Shown: positions 26,525 to 36,590, numbered from the stretch's first letter. The stretch: 64,000 bases of DNA from a bacterium UBA3756 (GCA_002371695.1 DFGG01000109.1:9225-73224), one strand, 5' to 3'. Translations and numbers: made by a program. Notes: generated by a model from the letters alone, not told the origin.

Positions 26525-28276
26525 TTACCAACCTGGATTCTGCTGAATATTTGTCTTCCAGTATTCACCCTCGGGAATCGGATAGAGGTACATCCGCTTG
26601 TCGAAGACACGCTGCTGGGCCACCTTACGAGTGATGGTACCGTCGGCAGCGACGTTGACACCATAGATAGGACGGGCCAGTGCCTGCTCTGCGCAGTTCC
26701 AGCGACGGACGTCCCAAGGACGATGCTCCTCGAAAGCTAACTCTACGGTGCGCTCCTTATGGATGAAGTTACGCATAGCTTCCTGAGAGTTCAAATCACT
26801 ACGGCTGATCACATTGCCTGTGATGCCTGCACGATGGCGAATCTGATCGAGAATTGAACAGATTGTGGTCTTATTGGCTGCGAAATCAACTTCGTTGAGG
26901 GCTTCTGCATAGTTCAGCAGGATCTCAGCGTAGCGGATGATGGTCCACAGACGATAGGCCGTACCACCATGATTCGACGAAAGGATGGTCTCAGGAATAT
27001 ACTTCCTCATGTAGTAACCAGTAGGTGTTGCATTGGCATTACCCACCATGTTGTCTGCATGACCCAGAACGACATCGATAGCACGTCCGTTCCACTCCTG
27101 TCCCTGATAGAGAACGGTAGCAGCCAAGCGCGGATCACGGTTAGCCCACATGGCAGCATCGCTATAGCCACTGGCGGGATTAACAGCCGGAGCCATTCCT
27201 GAATAAACAGGTGCACCCGTTACATCATAGTTCTGGAACGGTGAGGTTCCATCAATCATATCGTACATATCTACGAGATTCTGGCTCGGACAGTTACCAC
27301 CGTTACCACCTTCACCGATAGGTGTATCATTACTGATACCACCCCATCCGATAGTCGGGTCGTTACGATAGAAAATCGTCTCAGTATTGTCACCAGAGTA
27401 CGGTGTACGGATGATTGCGTAGTAATAGTTCTGCGCAGGTGTGTTGGCAGCTTCGCTATAAAGCTTGTAATCACCACCATAGGTATCGATGAACGCCTTA
27501 GCAGCATCAACAGCTTGCTGCCATGTCACACCACTCTCTGCAGCGTAGCGTGGGCTGGCCAGATAAAGCAGGATACGGCTCTTCAAAGCTGCAGGAACGG
27601 CTGGGTTCAGACGACCGGCACGAGCAGACTTCTTCGACTCCTCGATGCTCAGCATACCAGAGCCGCACTCATTCAACTCTGTCAGGATGAAGTCGATGTA
27701 CTCTTTCGTGGTAGGACGTGTGGTGTAACCAGACAGCAGGTCACCGTCGGGATCAAGTACTTCCTTGACGATGGGCACAGTTCCGTAGCGGAGGAAGAGC
27801 TCCCAGTAGAACCATGCACGGAAGAAGCGAGCCTCGCCTTTCACCTGAGCTTTTTCAGAAGCAAACAGCTCTTCAGTCTCATCAGCAGGTTTAGCCACCT
27901 TATCAACCTCGGCCAGTGTCATATTACACTTACGGATGCCACGGTAACGGCTCTCCCATACAGAAGTGAACTCAGCAGCACCGCCACCACCATAATAATT
28001 ACCAATATTGAATGTGGTACGTGTACCACCAGTAGGAATAGCACACTCTGCCAGGTCGGTGGCAGCATCGAGCCAAGAATTATTCACACGCAGGGCACCA
28101 TGAAGCAAGAAGTTGTAGGTGTCATAGTGGAACTGCTGCGCATTCACCCATCCGCTGAAAGTCTTCTCCTTCGACAGGTCGTTACTCGGCTCCTTGTCGA
28201 GGAAGTCGCCGCAAGAAGTGAATCCAGTCAGAGCAGTGGCCAGTGCCAATGATGCAAATATAATAGATTTCTTCAT
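26525..28276 (-). CDS. SusD/RagB-like nutrient-binding outer-membrane lipoprotein (first pair)
   Basis: A 583-residue lipoprotein with leader MKKSIIFASLALATALTGF and a lipobox cysteine before GDFLDKEPS. SusD/RagB features are clear: KGEARFFRAWFYWELFLRYG in the helical N-terminal half, IIRYAEILLNYAEALNEV, and the C-terminal RTVELAFEEHRPWDVRRW. It lies 29 bp after its SusC partner and 22 bp before the second SusC. It differs substantially from the other SusD proteins of the window, so it is not a recent duplication. Confidence 0.95.
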   Translation of the reverse strand: MKKSIIFASLALATALTGFTSCGDFLDKEPSNDLSKEKTFSGWVNAQQFHYDTYNFLLHGALRVNNSWLDAATDLAECAIPTGGTRTTFNIGNYYGGGGAAEFTSVWESRYRGIRKCNMTLAEVDKVAKPADETEELFASEKAQVKGEARFFRAWFYWELFLRYGTVPIVKEVLDPDGDLLSGYTTRPTTKEYIDFILTELNECGSGMLSIEESKKSARAGRLNPAVPAALKSRILLYLASPRYAAESGVTWQQAVDAAKAFIDTYGGDYKLYSEAANTPAQNYYYAIIRTPYSGDNTETIFYRNDPTIGWGGISNDTPIGEGGNGGNCPSQNLVDMYDMIDGTSPFQNYDVTGAPVYSGMAPAVNPASGYSDAAMWANRDPRLAATVLYQGQEWNGRAIDVVLGHADNMVGNANATPTGYYMRKYIPETILSSNHGGTAYRLWTIIRYAEILLNYAEALNEVDFAANKTTICSILDQIRHRAGITGNVISRSDLNSQEAMRNFIHKERTVELAFEEHRPWDVRRWNCAEQALARPIYGVNVAADGTITRKVAQQRVFDKRMYLYPIPEGEYWKTNIQQNPGW

Positions 28277-28305
28277 TGTTTCAAATCTTTAAATGGTTAC
28301 TCTGT

Positions 28306-31300
28306 TTAGAATGTCACGTTCAGACCGAAGTTGACAGTCTTGCAGATCGGATACATGTTAGAACCATTACTCTCAGGGTCAACCAAGTCGTCGAGGTGAT
28401 CCCAGGTAATCAAGTTGTTCGCATTCACATAGAGACGGCACTGAGACATTCCGATATGCTTGATCCAGTTCTCGGGAAGTGTGTAGCTCAGCTCGATGTT
28501 CTTCAGACGCAGGAAGGCACCATTCTGTAAGAAGAAGGAGTTCAGGCGCTGGTTGTGATCACCGTAGTTGGCATAGTGAAGCAGCGGATAGCTGGCATTG
28601 GCCAGGTTCTCGGCCTCGCTGACAGCCGGGTTCCAACGATCCAGATGGTGCTCCTTGACCTTACCACCGTTGATGAAGGCATACATAGCCTCAGCATCAT
28701 AATAGCGGCTTACGTGGTCCACACCTTGGAACATTACGCTGAAACCCCAGCCCTTATAGTCAGCACCGAGTGTCAGTGCATAAGTGTTCTCTGGCACATC
28801 GCTATAGCCGATGAAGGTCTCATCACGGTCGTCGATGAAGCCGTCACCATTCATGTCGCGGTACTTCAAGTCACCAGGCTTCAGATCCTGCATAGCGAAG
28901 GTTGATTTCGGCAGGTTACCGCCATCGATATCAGCCTGTGTTACAAAACCGTCGGCAATCAGTCCGAAGTACTGGCCAATGGCATGACCCTCACGCTTAC
29001 GATAACCCGTCTTCAGAGCAGGCTCGTCCATCGCAACAATCTCGTTCTTGGCATGAGAGAAGGTAAAGCCTACGTTATAGTTGAAGTCCTTACCGATAGA
29101 GTTACGGTGATGAAGTTCTATCTCAATACCAGAGTTCTTGGTTTCACCAAGGTTGGCAGCAGCCATCGTTACACCGACCCACTGCGGACGAGTGAGATAC
29201 TCTGTCAGAATGTCGTTACGCTTCTCATAGAAGAAGTCGAAGTTACCGGAGAGCAGGTTGTTCCAGAGATTGAACTCCAGACCAGCATTGTACTTGTGAG
29301 CACGCTCCCAAGTCACGCCGTAGTTAGGATACTGCTGCTCGTAGATACCCGTTTGTCCAGTTGTACCGAAATAGTAGTCGTTAGCCTGCTGAGTCCATTT
29401 CTGTTCATAGAGGAAGCGCTGACGAACGCCATTCACCTGATAGACATCGTTACCTACCTGTCCATAGCTGGCGCGTAGTTTCAGATTGGTAAGCCAGTTC
29501 TTGGTTGACTCCATGAACTTCTCGTTGGTGATACGCCAACCGAGTGAGAAAGCAGGGAAGAAACCGAAGCGCTTGCCGCTGACAAAGTTCTCAGAACCGT
29601 TGTAACCAGCATTGAACTCCGCATAGTAACGCTCGTCGTAGCCGTAGGTCACACGACCAACGATACCCTGATAACGCATTGGCAGAGCTGCATTATTACG
29701 GTAGTCATTCTGCATGTAGAGCACCATGGCTGTCACGTCGTGTACATCATTAAATACACGTGCGTAGTTCAACTGTGCTTCCATATAAAGCTTGTAGATA
29801 GCATACTTATCGGCACTGTTGTCGCTCGTATCAAAAGCATTGGTCATGTTAGTGTCGGTATTGTACTTATGATAGGAATCCATCAATTGATAGTTCGAAT
29901 CATTGTAGTTGGCACGGTCTACCGGCTCATAGGTAGCGAAGCCGCGTGTGAAACGGTCGCGGTGGTAGTTCTCATAGTCGAACGATACCATGGCCTTGGC
30001 AGAGAGACCCTTGGTGAGCCAGTCCATCTTATAATCAACGATGAAGTTGGTCTCATTGATAGTGTTGTTACCCTTATAGTAACCACCATCCGTCAAGCGA
30101 CCTACGATGTTATTCTGATACTGCGCATTACCACCCCACAGTGTCTTAGTGGTCTCACCATTTGGAATCTGATAGGAAACAGGATAGATCCAGCCTGGCT
30201 CATGATTCAACTCATAGTAAATCTCAGTCTCAGAAGCATTCGGGCCACGACGTTCCTCAAAACGAGTACCGAAGTTCACCGAGAATGTGATATCCTTCGT
30301 CAGGAAGAAGTCGGCATTGGCACGGAAAGCATAACGGTTATAGCCCATGCTCGAAGAGTTGCCATAAGGGTCGGAACTCAGGTTCTTGAGCAATGACTTT
30401 TGATTATAGTACTCCAAAGAAGCATAGTAGCGCATACGCTTGGTACCACCACGAACACTGGCATTATAGCGCTGTGCAGGGGCATAACTCTTCAGCACCT
30501 CATCGTACCAATCGACATTCGGATAAAGATAGGCATCTGCACCAGACAGCTGACCATTCACGCTCTTCTGGAACATATCCACATCGTGCTGGCTGTAAGC
30601 CTCACCGAGACCATCGTTAGCATAAGCCTCATTCAACAACTTCACGGTTTCGTAAGAGTTCAGGTAAGTATTCTTACGAGTCGGGCTCTGGAACTGGAAG
30701 TTAGCCGTCAGGCTGACAACCGGTTTCTGCTCCTTACCGCGCTTAGTGGTGATCAGCATTACACCGTTAGCACCACGCACACCGTAAACAGCCGTAGCAG
30801 AAGCATCCTTCAGCACGGAGATCGTCTCGATATCGTCAGGTGCAATCTGAGAGAATGAACGCTCGACACCATCCACAAGGATCAGCGGCTGAGCATCACC
30901 AGCGAAGGTAGCACGACCACGGATGTAAATCTTGGCATCATCGGCACCAGGAGCACCAGAAGCCTGAGAGGTCACCACGCCAGGAATCTTACCAGCGATG
31001 GCTTGAGAGACGTTGGCTGCAGGCGTAGAGAGCAGATCCTTGCTCGACACCTGAGAGATAGCACCGATCACACTCTCCTTCTTCTGCTGACCATAACCTA
31101 CGACCACGACTTCCTCAAGGGCAGTCTCATCGTCGGACATTGTCACGTTAACTACGGAACGGCCATTCACCTTCACATCCACATCCTTATAACCGATATA
31201 AGAGATATGCAGGGTGGCATTGGCACCTACCGTAATAGAATAGTTACCTTCGAAATCAGTCACAGTCGCATTCTTTGTGCCAACTTCGGTAACCGTTGCA

Positions 31301-31422
31301 CCGATGACTTCCTCACCGTGTGAATCGACTACCTTACCGGTAACCTTGCTCTGGGCGGATGCTCCTAAAGAGAGGAGCATCAACCCTGCGAACAGGAAAA
31401 ATCTGAATATCTTATTGTTCAT
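28306..31422 (-). CDS. SusC/RagA-like TonB-dependent transporter (first pair)
   Basis: A 1038-residue outer-membrane transporter with signal peptide (about 1-23), regulatory domain (KVTGKVVDSHGEEVIGATV), a standard TonB-box segment EEVVVVGYGQQKK, plug domain (YIRGRATFAGDAQPLILVDG; SVLKDASATAVYGVRGANGV) and a C-terminal barrel ending NFGLNVTF. It follows the LamG lipoprotein gene by 14 bp and precedes its SusD by 29 bp. Unlike the second SusC of this operon it keeps all canonical motifs. Confidence 0.96.
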   Translation of the reverse strand: MNNKIFRFFLFAGLMLLSLGASAQSKVTGKVVDSHGEEVIGATVTEVGTKNATVTDFEGNYSITVGANATLHISYIGYKDVDVKVNGRSVVNVTMSDDETALEEVVVVGYGQQKKESVIGAISQVSSKDLLSTPAANVSQAIAGKIPGVVTSQASGAPGADDAKIYIRGRATFAGDAQPLILVDGVERSFSQIAPDDIETISVLKDASATAVYGVRGANGVMLITTKRGKEQKPVVSLTANFQFQSPTRKNTYLNSYETVKLLNEAYANDGLGEAYSQHDVDMFQKSVNGQLSGADAYLYPNVDWYDEVLKSYAPAQRYNASVRGGTKRMRYYASLEYYNQKSLLKNLSSDPYGNSSSMGYNRYAFRANADFFLTKDITFSVNFGTRFEERRGPNASETEIYYELNHEPGWIYPVSYQIPNGETTKTLWGGNAQYQNNIVGRLTDGGYYKGNNTINETNFIVDYKMDWLTKGLSAKAMVSFDYENYHRDRFTRGFATYEPVDRANYNDSNYQLMDSYHKYNTDTNMTNAFDTSDNSADKYAIYKLYMEAQLNYARVFNDVHDVTAMVLYMQNDYRNNAALPMRYQGIVGRVTYGYDERYYAEFNAGYNGSENFVSGKRFGFFPAFSLGWRITNEKFMESTKNWLTNLKLRASYGQVGNDVYQVNGVRQRFLYEQKWTQQANDYYFGTTGQTGIYEQQYPNYGVTWERAHKYNAGLEFNLWNNLLSGNFDFFYEKRNDILTEYLTRPQWVGVTMAAANLGETKNSGIEIELHHRNSIGKDFNYNVGFTFSHAKNEIVAMDEPALKTGYRKREGHAIGQYFGLIADGFVTQADIDGGNLPKSTFAMQDLKPGDLKYRDMNGDGFIDDRDETFIGYSDVPENTYALTLGADYKGWGFSVMFQGVDHVSRYYDAEAMYAFINGGKVKEHHLDRWNPAVSEAENLANASYPLLHYANYGDHNQRLNSFFLQNGAFLRLKNIELSYTLPENWIKHIGMSQCRLYVNANNLITWDHLDDLVDPESNGSNMYPICKTVNFGLNVTF

Positions 31423-31436
31423 ATCCTTCTAGGTTT

Positions 31437-33932
31437 TTAATTAGCTTTTTTTCCGATTTTATCGAAATATGGATAGTAAGCCGCATCCAGCATCTCAAGA
31501 TGGCATCCCTCAAGTGTGAAGTAACAACCAATCTGACCCTCGATACTGCCAACCTCCGCCGAGTATTCGGGGAAGAACTCGCCGTTAGCCTTCTTCTGCG
31601 GAGCAGAGACTCTGACTGTCGAGCCTTCATGCGATACGCCAACCCAGCACTCAGCACCGTTCATGTCGGCGGGATAGGTATCCCATACGAACGACTGGTT
31701 CAGTGTATGGTTACCTTCGATATCCCACTTAGAGCCCCAGCCCCATGCATCAGCGCGAAGAACGAAGTTCTCGCTGTCACCACCGGTACTTGCACCACCA
31801 TTGTTAGTGCAGATGAACACCCAGTTCTCCCAGTTAGAACCTGCACCCTTATTATGGTTAATGAAGTGGAACACAAATGGATTAGCATTCTTTGGACCTT
31901 CCTTGAAACCGAACACATCGGTGAACTCCTGCCAGAAGCCAGAAGTATTATCAACCTTACCAACGAAGGTACCAGGTTCATACTGCTTACCTACGAAACA
32001 TTCCTCCGGATCAAGTTCCAGATAAGCCTTCTCCAAAGTGAAATACAGACCGCAGGTCTCAGCCGTAGCGCCCTCATAGACAAACTGCATATTGTATGTT
32101 GTACCACTAGCAGTTGTTGTTACGGCTGTTACGGTGATTGTTCCACCCTTCCTGGTGGCAGACAGATCTACGTAGGCACCATTCATATCTGCCTTGAAGG
32201 TATCCCAATTGTAGTCACTGGTCATATTGCCTGGCGATTCGAAGCCCTGTCCCCATGCCCAAGCATCGGCACGAAGCACAAAGTACTCACTGTCACCACC
32301 TGTGCTAGGACCACCATTATTGGTACAAATCAGTACCCAGTTCTCCCAGTTATTACCACCAGCGGTATGGTTGATGAAGCCGAAATGAGCGGTCTCACCA
32401 TCTTTCAACTGCATGACGGGCTCGGAGAACACAGTCCAGAAGCCAGCATCACAAGCTGTGCTACCAACAACGACGTACTCCTTGCTGCCAGTATCTCCAC
32501 CGCCACCGCCTCCGGCTTTGTTGACGAGAATCTGCTGTACCTGAGCCTGTGCAAGCGCCTTATCCCAGATAGCAATGTCATCGAAGGCAAATCCGCCATC
32601 GTTATCACCCCAGTCCCAAGCCTGGTTACCACCGACACAGATGTAGCTTAAGTCGGCACCATTGTTGAAGAGACCAGTAATATTCTGTCCGTCAGCACTT
32701 GAATCAAGTATCCACTGGTTGGTAATCTCACCATCCATGTACTGTGTCACTTCATTGGCCTTGAAGGTTACGCAATAATAGTGCCACTTGTTATCTGACA
32801 GCCAGTTATCCACAAAATTGAAGTCAGGGCTAGAAGCCTCCCAAGCATTTGAATGATAGATATTGTTCTTGCCCTCTACATTCTGTGCACTGGTGAAATC
32901 ACACCAACCATTATTGTTCACCTGAACATTACCACGGCTCTGGAGTGCCATCATCGGCGCACCATTGGTAGGATTAGGAGCTGCAGCATAAGCAGTAAAG
33001 AACGGCGCATACGTATAGTCGTTCAAACCACCTGCATTTGCAGCGTTTACCCAGAAACCAATAGTCATCTCTTGTGACTCAGCAGAGTGTGAAAGTGCAT
33101 CAGCAGGGAGCTTCAGGTAATTGGAGCGGAGTGCACCACCCACATTCTGGAACACCGTGCCAAAGAATGGATCGCCATCCTTAGTCAAAGAACCTGCACC
33201 TACGATCTCCGCGTCACTCAGGTCTGTCTCGAAGGTTGCGACATAAACCGGAGCTGGAACAGGCACATTACCCTTCTTAATCTCAGGACGAGCATAATCC
33301 TTCTCGTTCATCTGGTTACGGATGAAGGTAATGTCATCCACAAAGATGTCATCTGTGGCAGAGAGCGTAATGGTCTCACTCTTATCGATAGCCTCGATAA
33401 TAGCAGCATTCTCTGCAGCGGTAGTACCAACTGCCTCTCCATCGACATACAACTGGAAATTGTTAGCCCAGACCTGGAAAGCAACAAAGTGCCACTCTCC
33501 ATCGGTCGTCACATCGGTTGAACCTGCAGGACTACCCTTCAGTTTCAATTCCGCACCACCGACGCTTAATACTGTAGCGTCAGCAACTCCCTCTGGCGTT
33601 TGAAGCCAGAAAGTAAATCCTGCACCCTTCTGCAGTTTAACATCGGTAAAAGGACTTAGCAAAGTCATAGTACCTCCGCCTAAATGCAGAACCTGACTGT
33701 AGAGGAAGTCATCATAAACGACCTCTGCCGCTGTTGCCGAGTAGGATTGTACATAACCCAGTTCTTCAAGCGAAGTACTCTCATTGAAATTGAGAGTTGA
33801 CAACTTCTCACGGGTCGGATAAACATCTGTTCCCGCTGCCGGGTCCATCTGTCCCCAATCCGAGCAAGATGCCAGACTGGCCAGTAGTCCAATCATACCA
33901 ACAAACGCAATGAATGATCTTTTAATCTTCAT
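31437..33932 (-). CDS. LamG-domain surface lipoprotein with duplicated C-terminal domain, probable surface glycan-binding protein
   Basis: An 831-residue lipoprotein (lipobox LASLASC before SDWGQMD) that opens the SusCD-SusCD operon. Residues about 60-200 and 230-470 look like two LamG/concanavalin-like domains (DGEWHFVAFQVW and LYVDG; DNKWHYYCVTF and QYMDG). A Gly-rich linker (about 475-482) leads to two copies of a domain of about 160 residues. The copies share NWENWV-ICTNNGG-STGGDSE and FVLRADAW-WG. The repeated core is rich in Trp and Asn, as in carbohydrate-binding modules, but I do not recognise the family. Position and architecture suggest a cell-surface binder of the operon's polysaccharide. 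No catalytic motif is visible. Confidence 0.82.
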   Translation of the reverse strand: MKIKRSFIAFVGMIGLLASLASCSDWGQMDPAAGTDVYPTREKLSTLNFNESTSLEELGYVQSYSATAAEVVYDDFLYSQVLHLGGGTMTLLSPFTDVKLQKGAGFTFWLQTPEGVADATVLSVGGAELKLKGSPAGSTDVTTDGEWHFVAFQVWANNFQLYVDGEAVGTTAAENAAIIEAIDKSETITLSATDDIFVDDITFIRNQMNEKDYARPEIKKGNVPVPAPVYVATFETDLSDAEIVGAGSLTKDGDPFFGTVFQNVGGALRSNYLKLPADALSHSAESQEMTIGFWVNAANAGGLNDYTYAPFFTAYAAAPNPTNGAPMMALQSRGNVQVNNNGWCDFTSAQNVEGKNNIYHSNAWEASSPDFNFVDNWLSDNKWHYYCVTFKANEVTQYMDGEITNQWILDSSADGQNITGLFNNGADLSYICVGGNQAWDWGDNDGGFAFDDIAIWDKALAQAQVQQILVNKAGGGGGGDTGSKEYVVVGSTACDAGFWTVFSEPVMQLKDGETAHFGFINHTAGGNNWENWVLICTNNGGPSTGGDSEYFVLRADAWAWGQGFESPGNMTSDYNWDTFKADMNGAYVDLSATRKGGTITVTAVTTTASGTTYNMQFVYEGATAETCGLYFTLEKAYLELDPEECFVGKQYEPGTFVGKVDNTSGFWQEFTDVFGFKEGPKNANPFVFHFINHNKGAGSNWENWVFICTNNGGASTGGDSENFVLRADAWGWGSKWDIEGNHTLNQSFVWDTYPADMNGAECWVGVSHEGSTVRVSAPQKKANGEFFPEYSAEVGSIEGQIGCYFTLEGCHLEMLDAAYYPYFDKIGKKAN

Positions 33933-34006
33933 AATGCAATTCGTTTTTTAGGTTAGAAAATTGTTAATTAGTTATATTAATTGTAGAAATTACACTTTTA
34001 CGGCCA

Positions 34007-34038
34007 CAAAGATAAGGTTTTTTAATTAATTCGCCAAA
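34007..34038 (-). promoter_or_regulatory. Promoter of the LamG-SusCD-SusCD operon
   Basis: On the minus strand TTTG (34035-34038) is followed after 20 bases by TATCTTTG (34007-34014), an exact -33/-7 consensus. The leader to the ATG is about 70 bases. No regulator gene or LacI-type operator is adjacent. Confidence 0.75.
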
Positions 34039-34115
34039 TAATATAGGCACAAAATCAATAATTCATGATAATTTTAACATATTATATATAAATAGTTAGT
34101 AGTTTGGTGCAAAAA

Positions 34116-34140
34116 AGGGGCAGAATGATGCTCTGCCCCT
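34116..34140 (-). terminator. Terminator of the lacI-MFS transporter operon
   Basis: A 9-bp GC-rich stem (AGGGGCAGA at 34116-34124 with its complement at 34132-34140), a 7-base loop, then six T on the minus strand. It starts 4 bp after the MFS stop and is a classic intrinsic terminator. Confidence 0.9.
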
Positions 34141-34144
34141 CTAC

Positions 34145-35446
34145 TTATTTCTTGGTATTGATGACGAAAACACACGCTGCACCGATCAGGAAACTGACAC
34201 CAGCAACGATCATCATTGTAGATTGATGGTGACCCACCAGCGAGAGGATGGTACCGCCACAGATAGCAGCCACAATCTGGGGTACACAGATAGTACCATT
34301 AAACAGACCAAGGTAGGCCCCCATGTGTCCGTAGCCCTGCAGGGCATTCGTGACAAACGTAAAGGGCATGGCTAACATCGCTGCCCAACCGCAGCCAATG
34401 AGCAGGAAGGGTACAATCTGCCCGTACATATCGGGGATAAACGGAATGAGCAGGAATCCCAGGCCTCCCAGTATCAGACTGACGCTGTAAGCCAACTTCG
34501 TATTGCTAAAGCGTGGCAGCATCGCAGCCCAAGCAACAGAACCCATAGCCTGGATGGCATACAGCACACCCGTCCAGTTGGCTGCCTCCTGATAGGCATC
34601 TGTAGTAGGATCGATGGTGCCCCAGACGGTTTCTGACACAGCATCCACCACATAAGTCCACATATAAAGCATACCAGCCCAACAGAAGAACTGCACCAAG
34701 CCGACCTTCCAGAATGTGGAAGGCGCATTCTTTAGCAGGCTGATCCAATTGGCAGAGTCTTCTTTTTCTTCCGAAACGGGATTGTATTCCTTGTATTCCT
34801 GCGGATTCCACTCTTTAACCTTCATGGTGGTGTAGAGTACACAAAGGATGAGGATGGCCGCACCACAATAGAACGACCAGATAACTGAATCAGGCACTAC
34901 ACCCTCTGGGGCCACGTTCTTCAGTCCGATCCAAGTGAACACAAAGGGGAAAAGGAAACCTACCACCGAACCTGCATTACAGAGGAACGACTGAATAGAG
35001 TAGGCTTTGGCTTTCTGCTTCTCGTTGACCATATCGCCCACCAACATCTTGAAGGGCTGCATAGCCATGTTAATACTCGTATCGAGCAACATCAGGGCCA
35101 CCAGTCCGAAAATCAGGGCTGCACCCACCGCCATTCCGAATGAGCCGGCATTGGGCAACAAGCACATCACAGCCACAGCCACAGCAGCTCCTATAAATAA
35201 ATAAGGTACGCGACGACCGAAGCGGGTCCAAGTCTTATCACTTAGTGTACCTACAATTGGCTGTACCAGGATACCCATCAACGGGGGCAATATCCAGAAG
35301 AAGCTCAGAGAGTGAGGATCAGCACCCAGTGTGCGGAATATACGCGAGATATTTGCACTCTGTAAGGCATAGGCTATCTGTACGCCGAAGAACCCGAAAC
35401 TCAGGTTCCATAACTTCCAAAAGGAGAGATCTGGTTTTTGCTTCAT
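34145..35446 (-). CDS. MFS sugar transporter (SLC45/GPH-like, probably maltose or maltodextrin)
   Basis: A 433-residue inner-membrane protein with about 12 hydrophobic helices and no signal peptide. The N-terminal LSFWKLWNLSFGFFGVQIAY and the loop TLSDKTWTRFGRRVPYLF match the sugar-cation symporter branch that includes sucrose and maltose carriers. It is 33 bp downstream of the LacI-family regulator with no promoter between, and divergent from a starch-uptake operon, so import of maltose or short maltodextrins is the likely role. Substrate is inferred from context. Confidence 0.85.
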   Translation of the reverse strand: MKQKPDLSFWKLWNLSFGFFGVQIAYALQSANISRIFRTLGADPHSLSFFWILPPLMGILVQPIVGTLSDKTWTRFGRRVPYLFIGAAVAVAVMCLLPNAGSFGMAVGAALIFGLVALMLLDTSINMAMQPFKMLVGDMVNEKQKAKAYSIQSFLCNAGSVVGFLFPFVFTWIGLKNVAPEGVVPDSVIWSFYCGAAILILCVLYTTMKVKEWNPQEYKEYNPVSEEKEDSANWISLLKNAPSTFWKVGLVQFFCWAGMLYMWTYVVDAVSETVWGTIDPTTDAYQEAANWTGVLYAIQAMGSVAWAAMLPRFSNTKLAYSVSLILGGLGFLLIPFIPDMYGQIVPFLLIGCGWAAMLAMPFTFVTNALQGYGHMGAYLGLFNGTICVPQIVAAICGGTILSLVGHHQSTMMIVAGVSFLIGAACVFVINTKK

Positions 35447-35479
35447 ATACTTTTCTGTTAAGTTTTACCAAATTTATAC

Positions 35480-36505
35480 TTATCGAGTTGTACCACGGAT
35501 AATCAGACGGGTACGGACTACACGCTTTTCAACCTTCTCCATAGGAGCCAGCCCTTCCACCTTGTCCATCAAGATTTCGGCAGCTTCCTCACCCACCCGA
35601 TGACCACGCTGCTCCACAGTAGTAAGCATCGGGTCACAGGCCACGGCCCGCTGTCCATTGGTAAAGCCACAGATGGAGATGTCTTCAGGCACCCGATAGC
35701 CGGCATGCTTCACGGTGTAGAGGATGCCGATGGCCGTATCATCGTTGACGGCGAAGAAAGCATCGGGCGGATTGTCGAGTGCCATCAGTTTTGGCGTGAT
35801 CACTTCCGCATCAGCCCGGTTATCGCAGACACCGATAATAGACTCATCGATTTTCATGCCATGCTTCAGAAGGGCATCCTTATAGCCATTATAGCGATTC
35901 TTCGAGATCTCGAGCTGCATCGGACTGCCGTAGAAGGCTATCCGCCTGCAACCGGTCTCAATCAGATGTGTCACGGCATTATAGGCGCCCATATAGTCAT
36001 CCACCACCACACGACTGGCGTTCACACCCGTACAGATACGGTCGTAGAACACCATGGGGATTCCGGCATCGAGTAATTTCTGATAGTGGTCGTAGTTCTT
36101 CGTGTCCTTAGCCTGAGAGACGATGACGCCGCACACCTTATAACGGTGGAAGTTTTCACAGATGCGAGCCTCCCGCTCATACTGTTCACCACTGAGTGCC
36201 ACCATGATACGGTAGCCACGCGCTGCCGCCGCCTCCTCGATACCCGTCAGGATAGACGAGAAATAGTAATGCGTAAACTCGGGCACGATGACACCGATGA
36301 CGCGCTGGGGCATCACCCGACTATGGCGGAGCGCCTCTCCAATGGCATTTGGGAAGAAGTTATGCTCACGGGCATACTGCTGGATGGCCCGTCGTCGCTC
36401 CTCGCTGATACGAGGCGAATCCTTAAGGGCACGAGACACCGTCGCTACAGAAATTCCGAACTCCCGAGCGATATCCTTCATTGTCATTGGTGCTTTCTCG
36501 TCCAT
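35480..36505 (-). CDS. LacI family transcriptional regulator of the starch locus
   Basis: A 341-residue DNA-binding regulator. The helix-turn-helix (about residues 7-30) contains MKDIAREFGISVATVSRAL and the hinge reads NAIGEALRHSR. A periplasmic-binding-like sugar domain follows (GVIVPEFTHYYFSSILTGIE, VVVDDYMGAYNAVTHLIETG, FFAVNDDTAIGIL). It is divergent from the SusC-F operon. The intergenic region carries a perfect LacI-type palindrome, TGCAAACGTTTGCA, and a second near-copy precedes the alpha-amylase gene at 47.5 kb. It most likely senses maltose or a derivative. Operator positions suggest it may activate rather than only repress. Confidence 0.92.
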   Translation of the reverse strand: MDEKAPMTMKDIAREFGISVATVSRALKDSPRISEERRRAIQQYAREHNFFPNAIGEALRHSRVMPQRVIGVIVPEFTHYYFSSILTGIEEAAAARGYRIMVALSGEQYEREARICENFHRYKVCGVIVSQAKDTKNYDHYQKLLDAGIPMVFYDRICTGVNASRVVVDDYMGAYNAVTHLIETGCRRIAFYGSPMQLEISKNRYNGYKDALLKHGMKIDESIIGVCDNRADAEVITPKLMALDNPPDAFFAVNDDTAIGILYTVKHAGYRVPEDISICGFTNGQRAVACDPMLTTVEQRGHRVGEEAAEILMDKVEGLAPMEKVEKRVVRTRLIIRGTTR

Positions 36506-36527
36506 CAGCTTTTAACTATCGGTGATG

Positions 36528-36558
36528 CAAAGATACAAAAAACCTTTAGATATACAAA
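36528..36558 (-). promoter_or_regulatory. Promoter of the lacI-MFS operon
   Basis: The minus strand has TTTG (36555-36558), 19 bases, then TATCTTTG (36528-36535), a full -33/-7 consensus. The operator at 36591-36604 lies about 62 bp upstream of this -7 element. Confidence 0.7.
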
Positions 36559-36590
36559 TATTCCCACCTATTATTATTGATATATGTCAA

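Noticed and set aside
31500..32651. Open frame of 383 codons on the plus strand
   Set aside because: It is antisense to the LamG lipoprotein, which has a signal peptide, recognisable domains and operon context. The antisense product has no recognisable motif.
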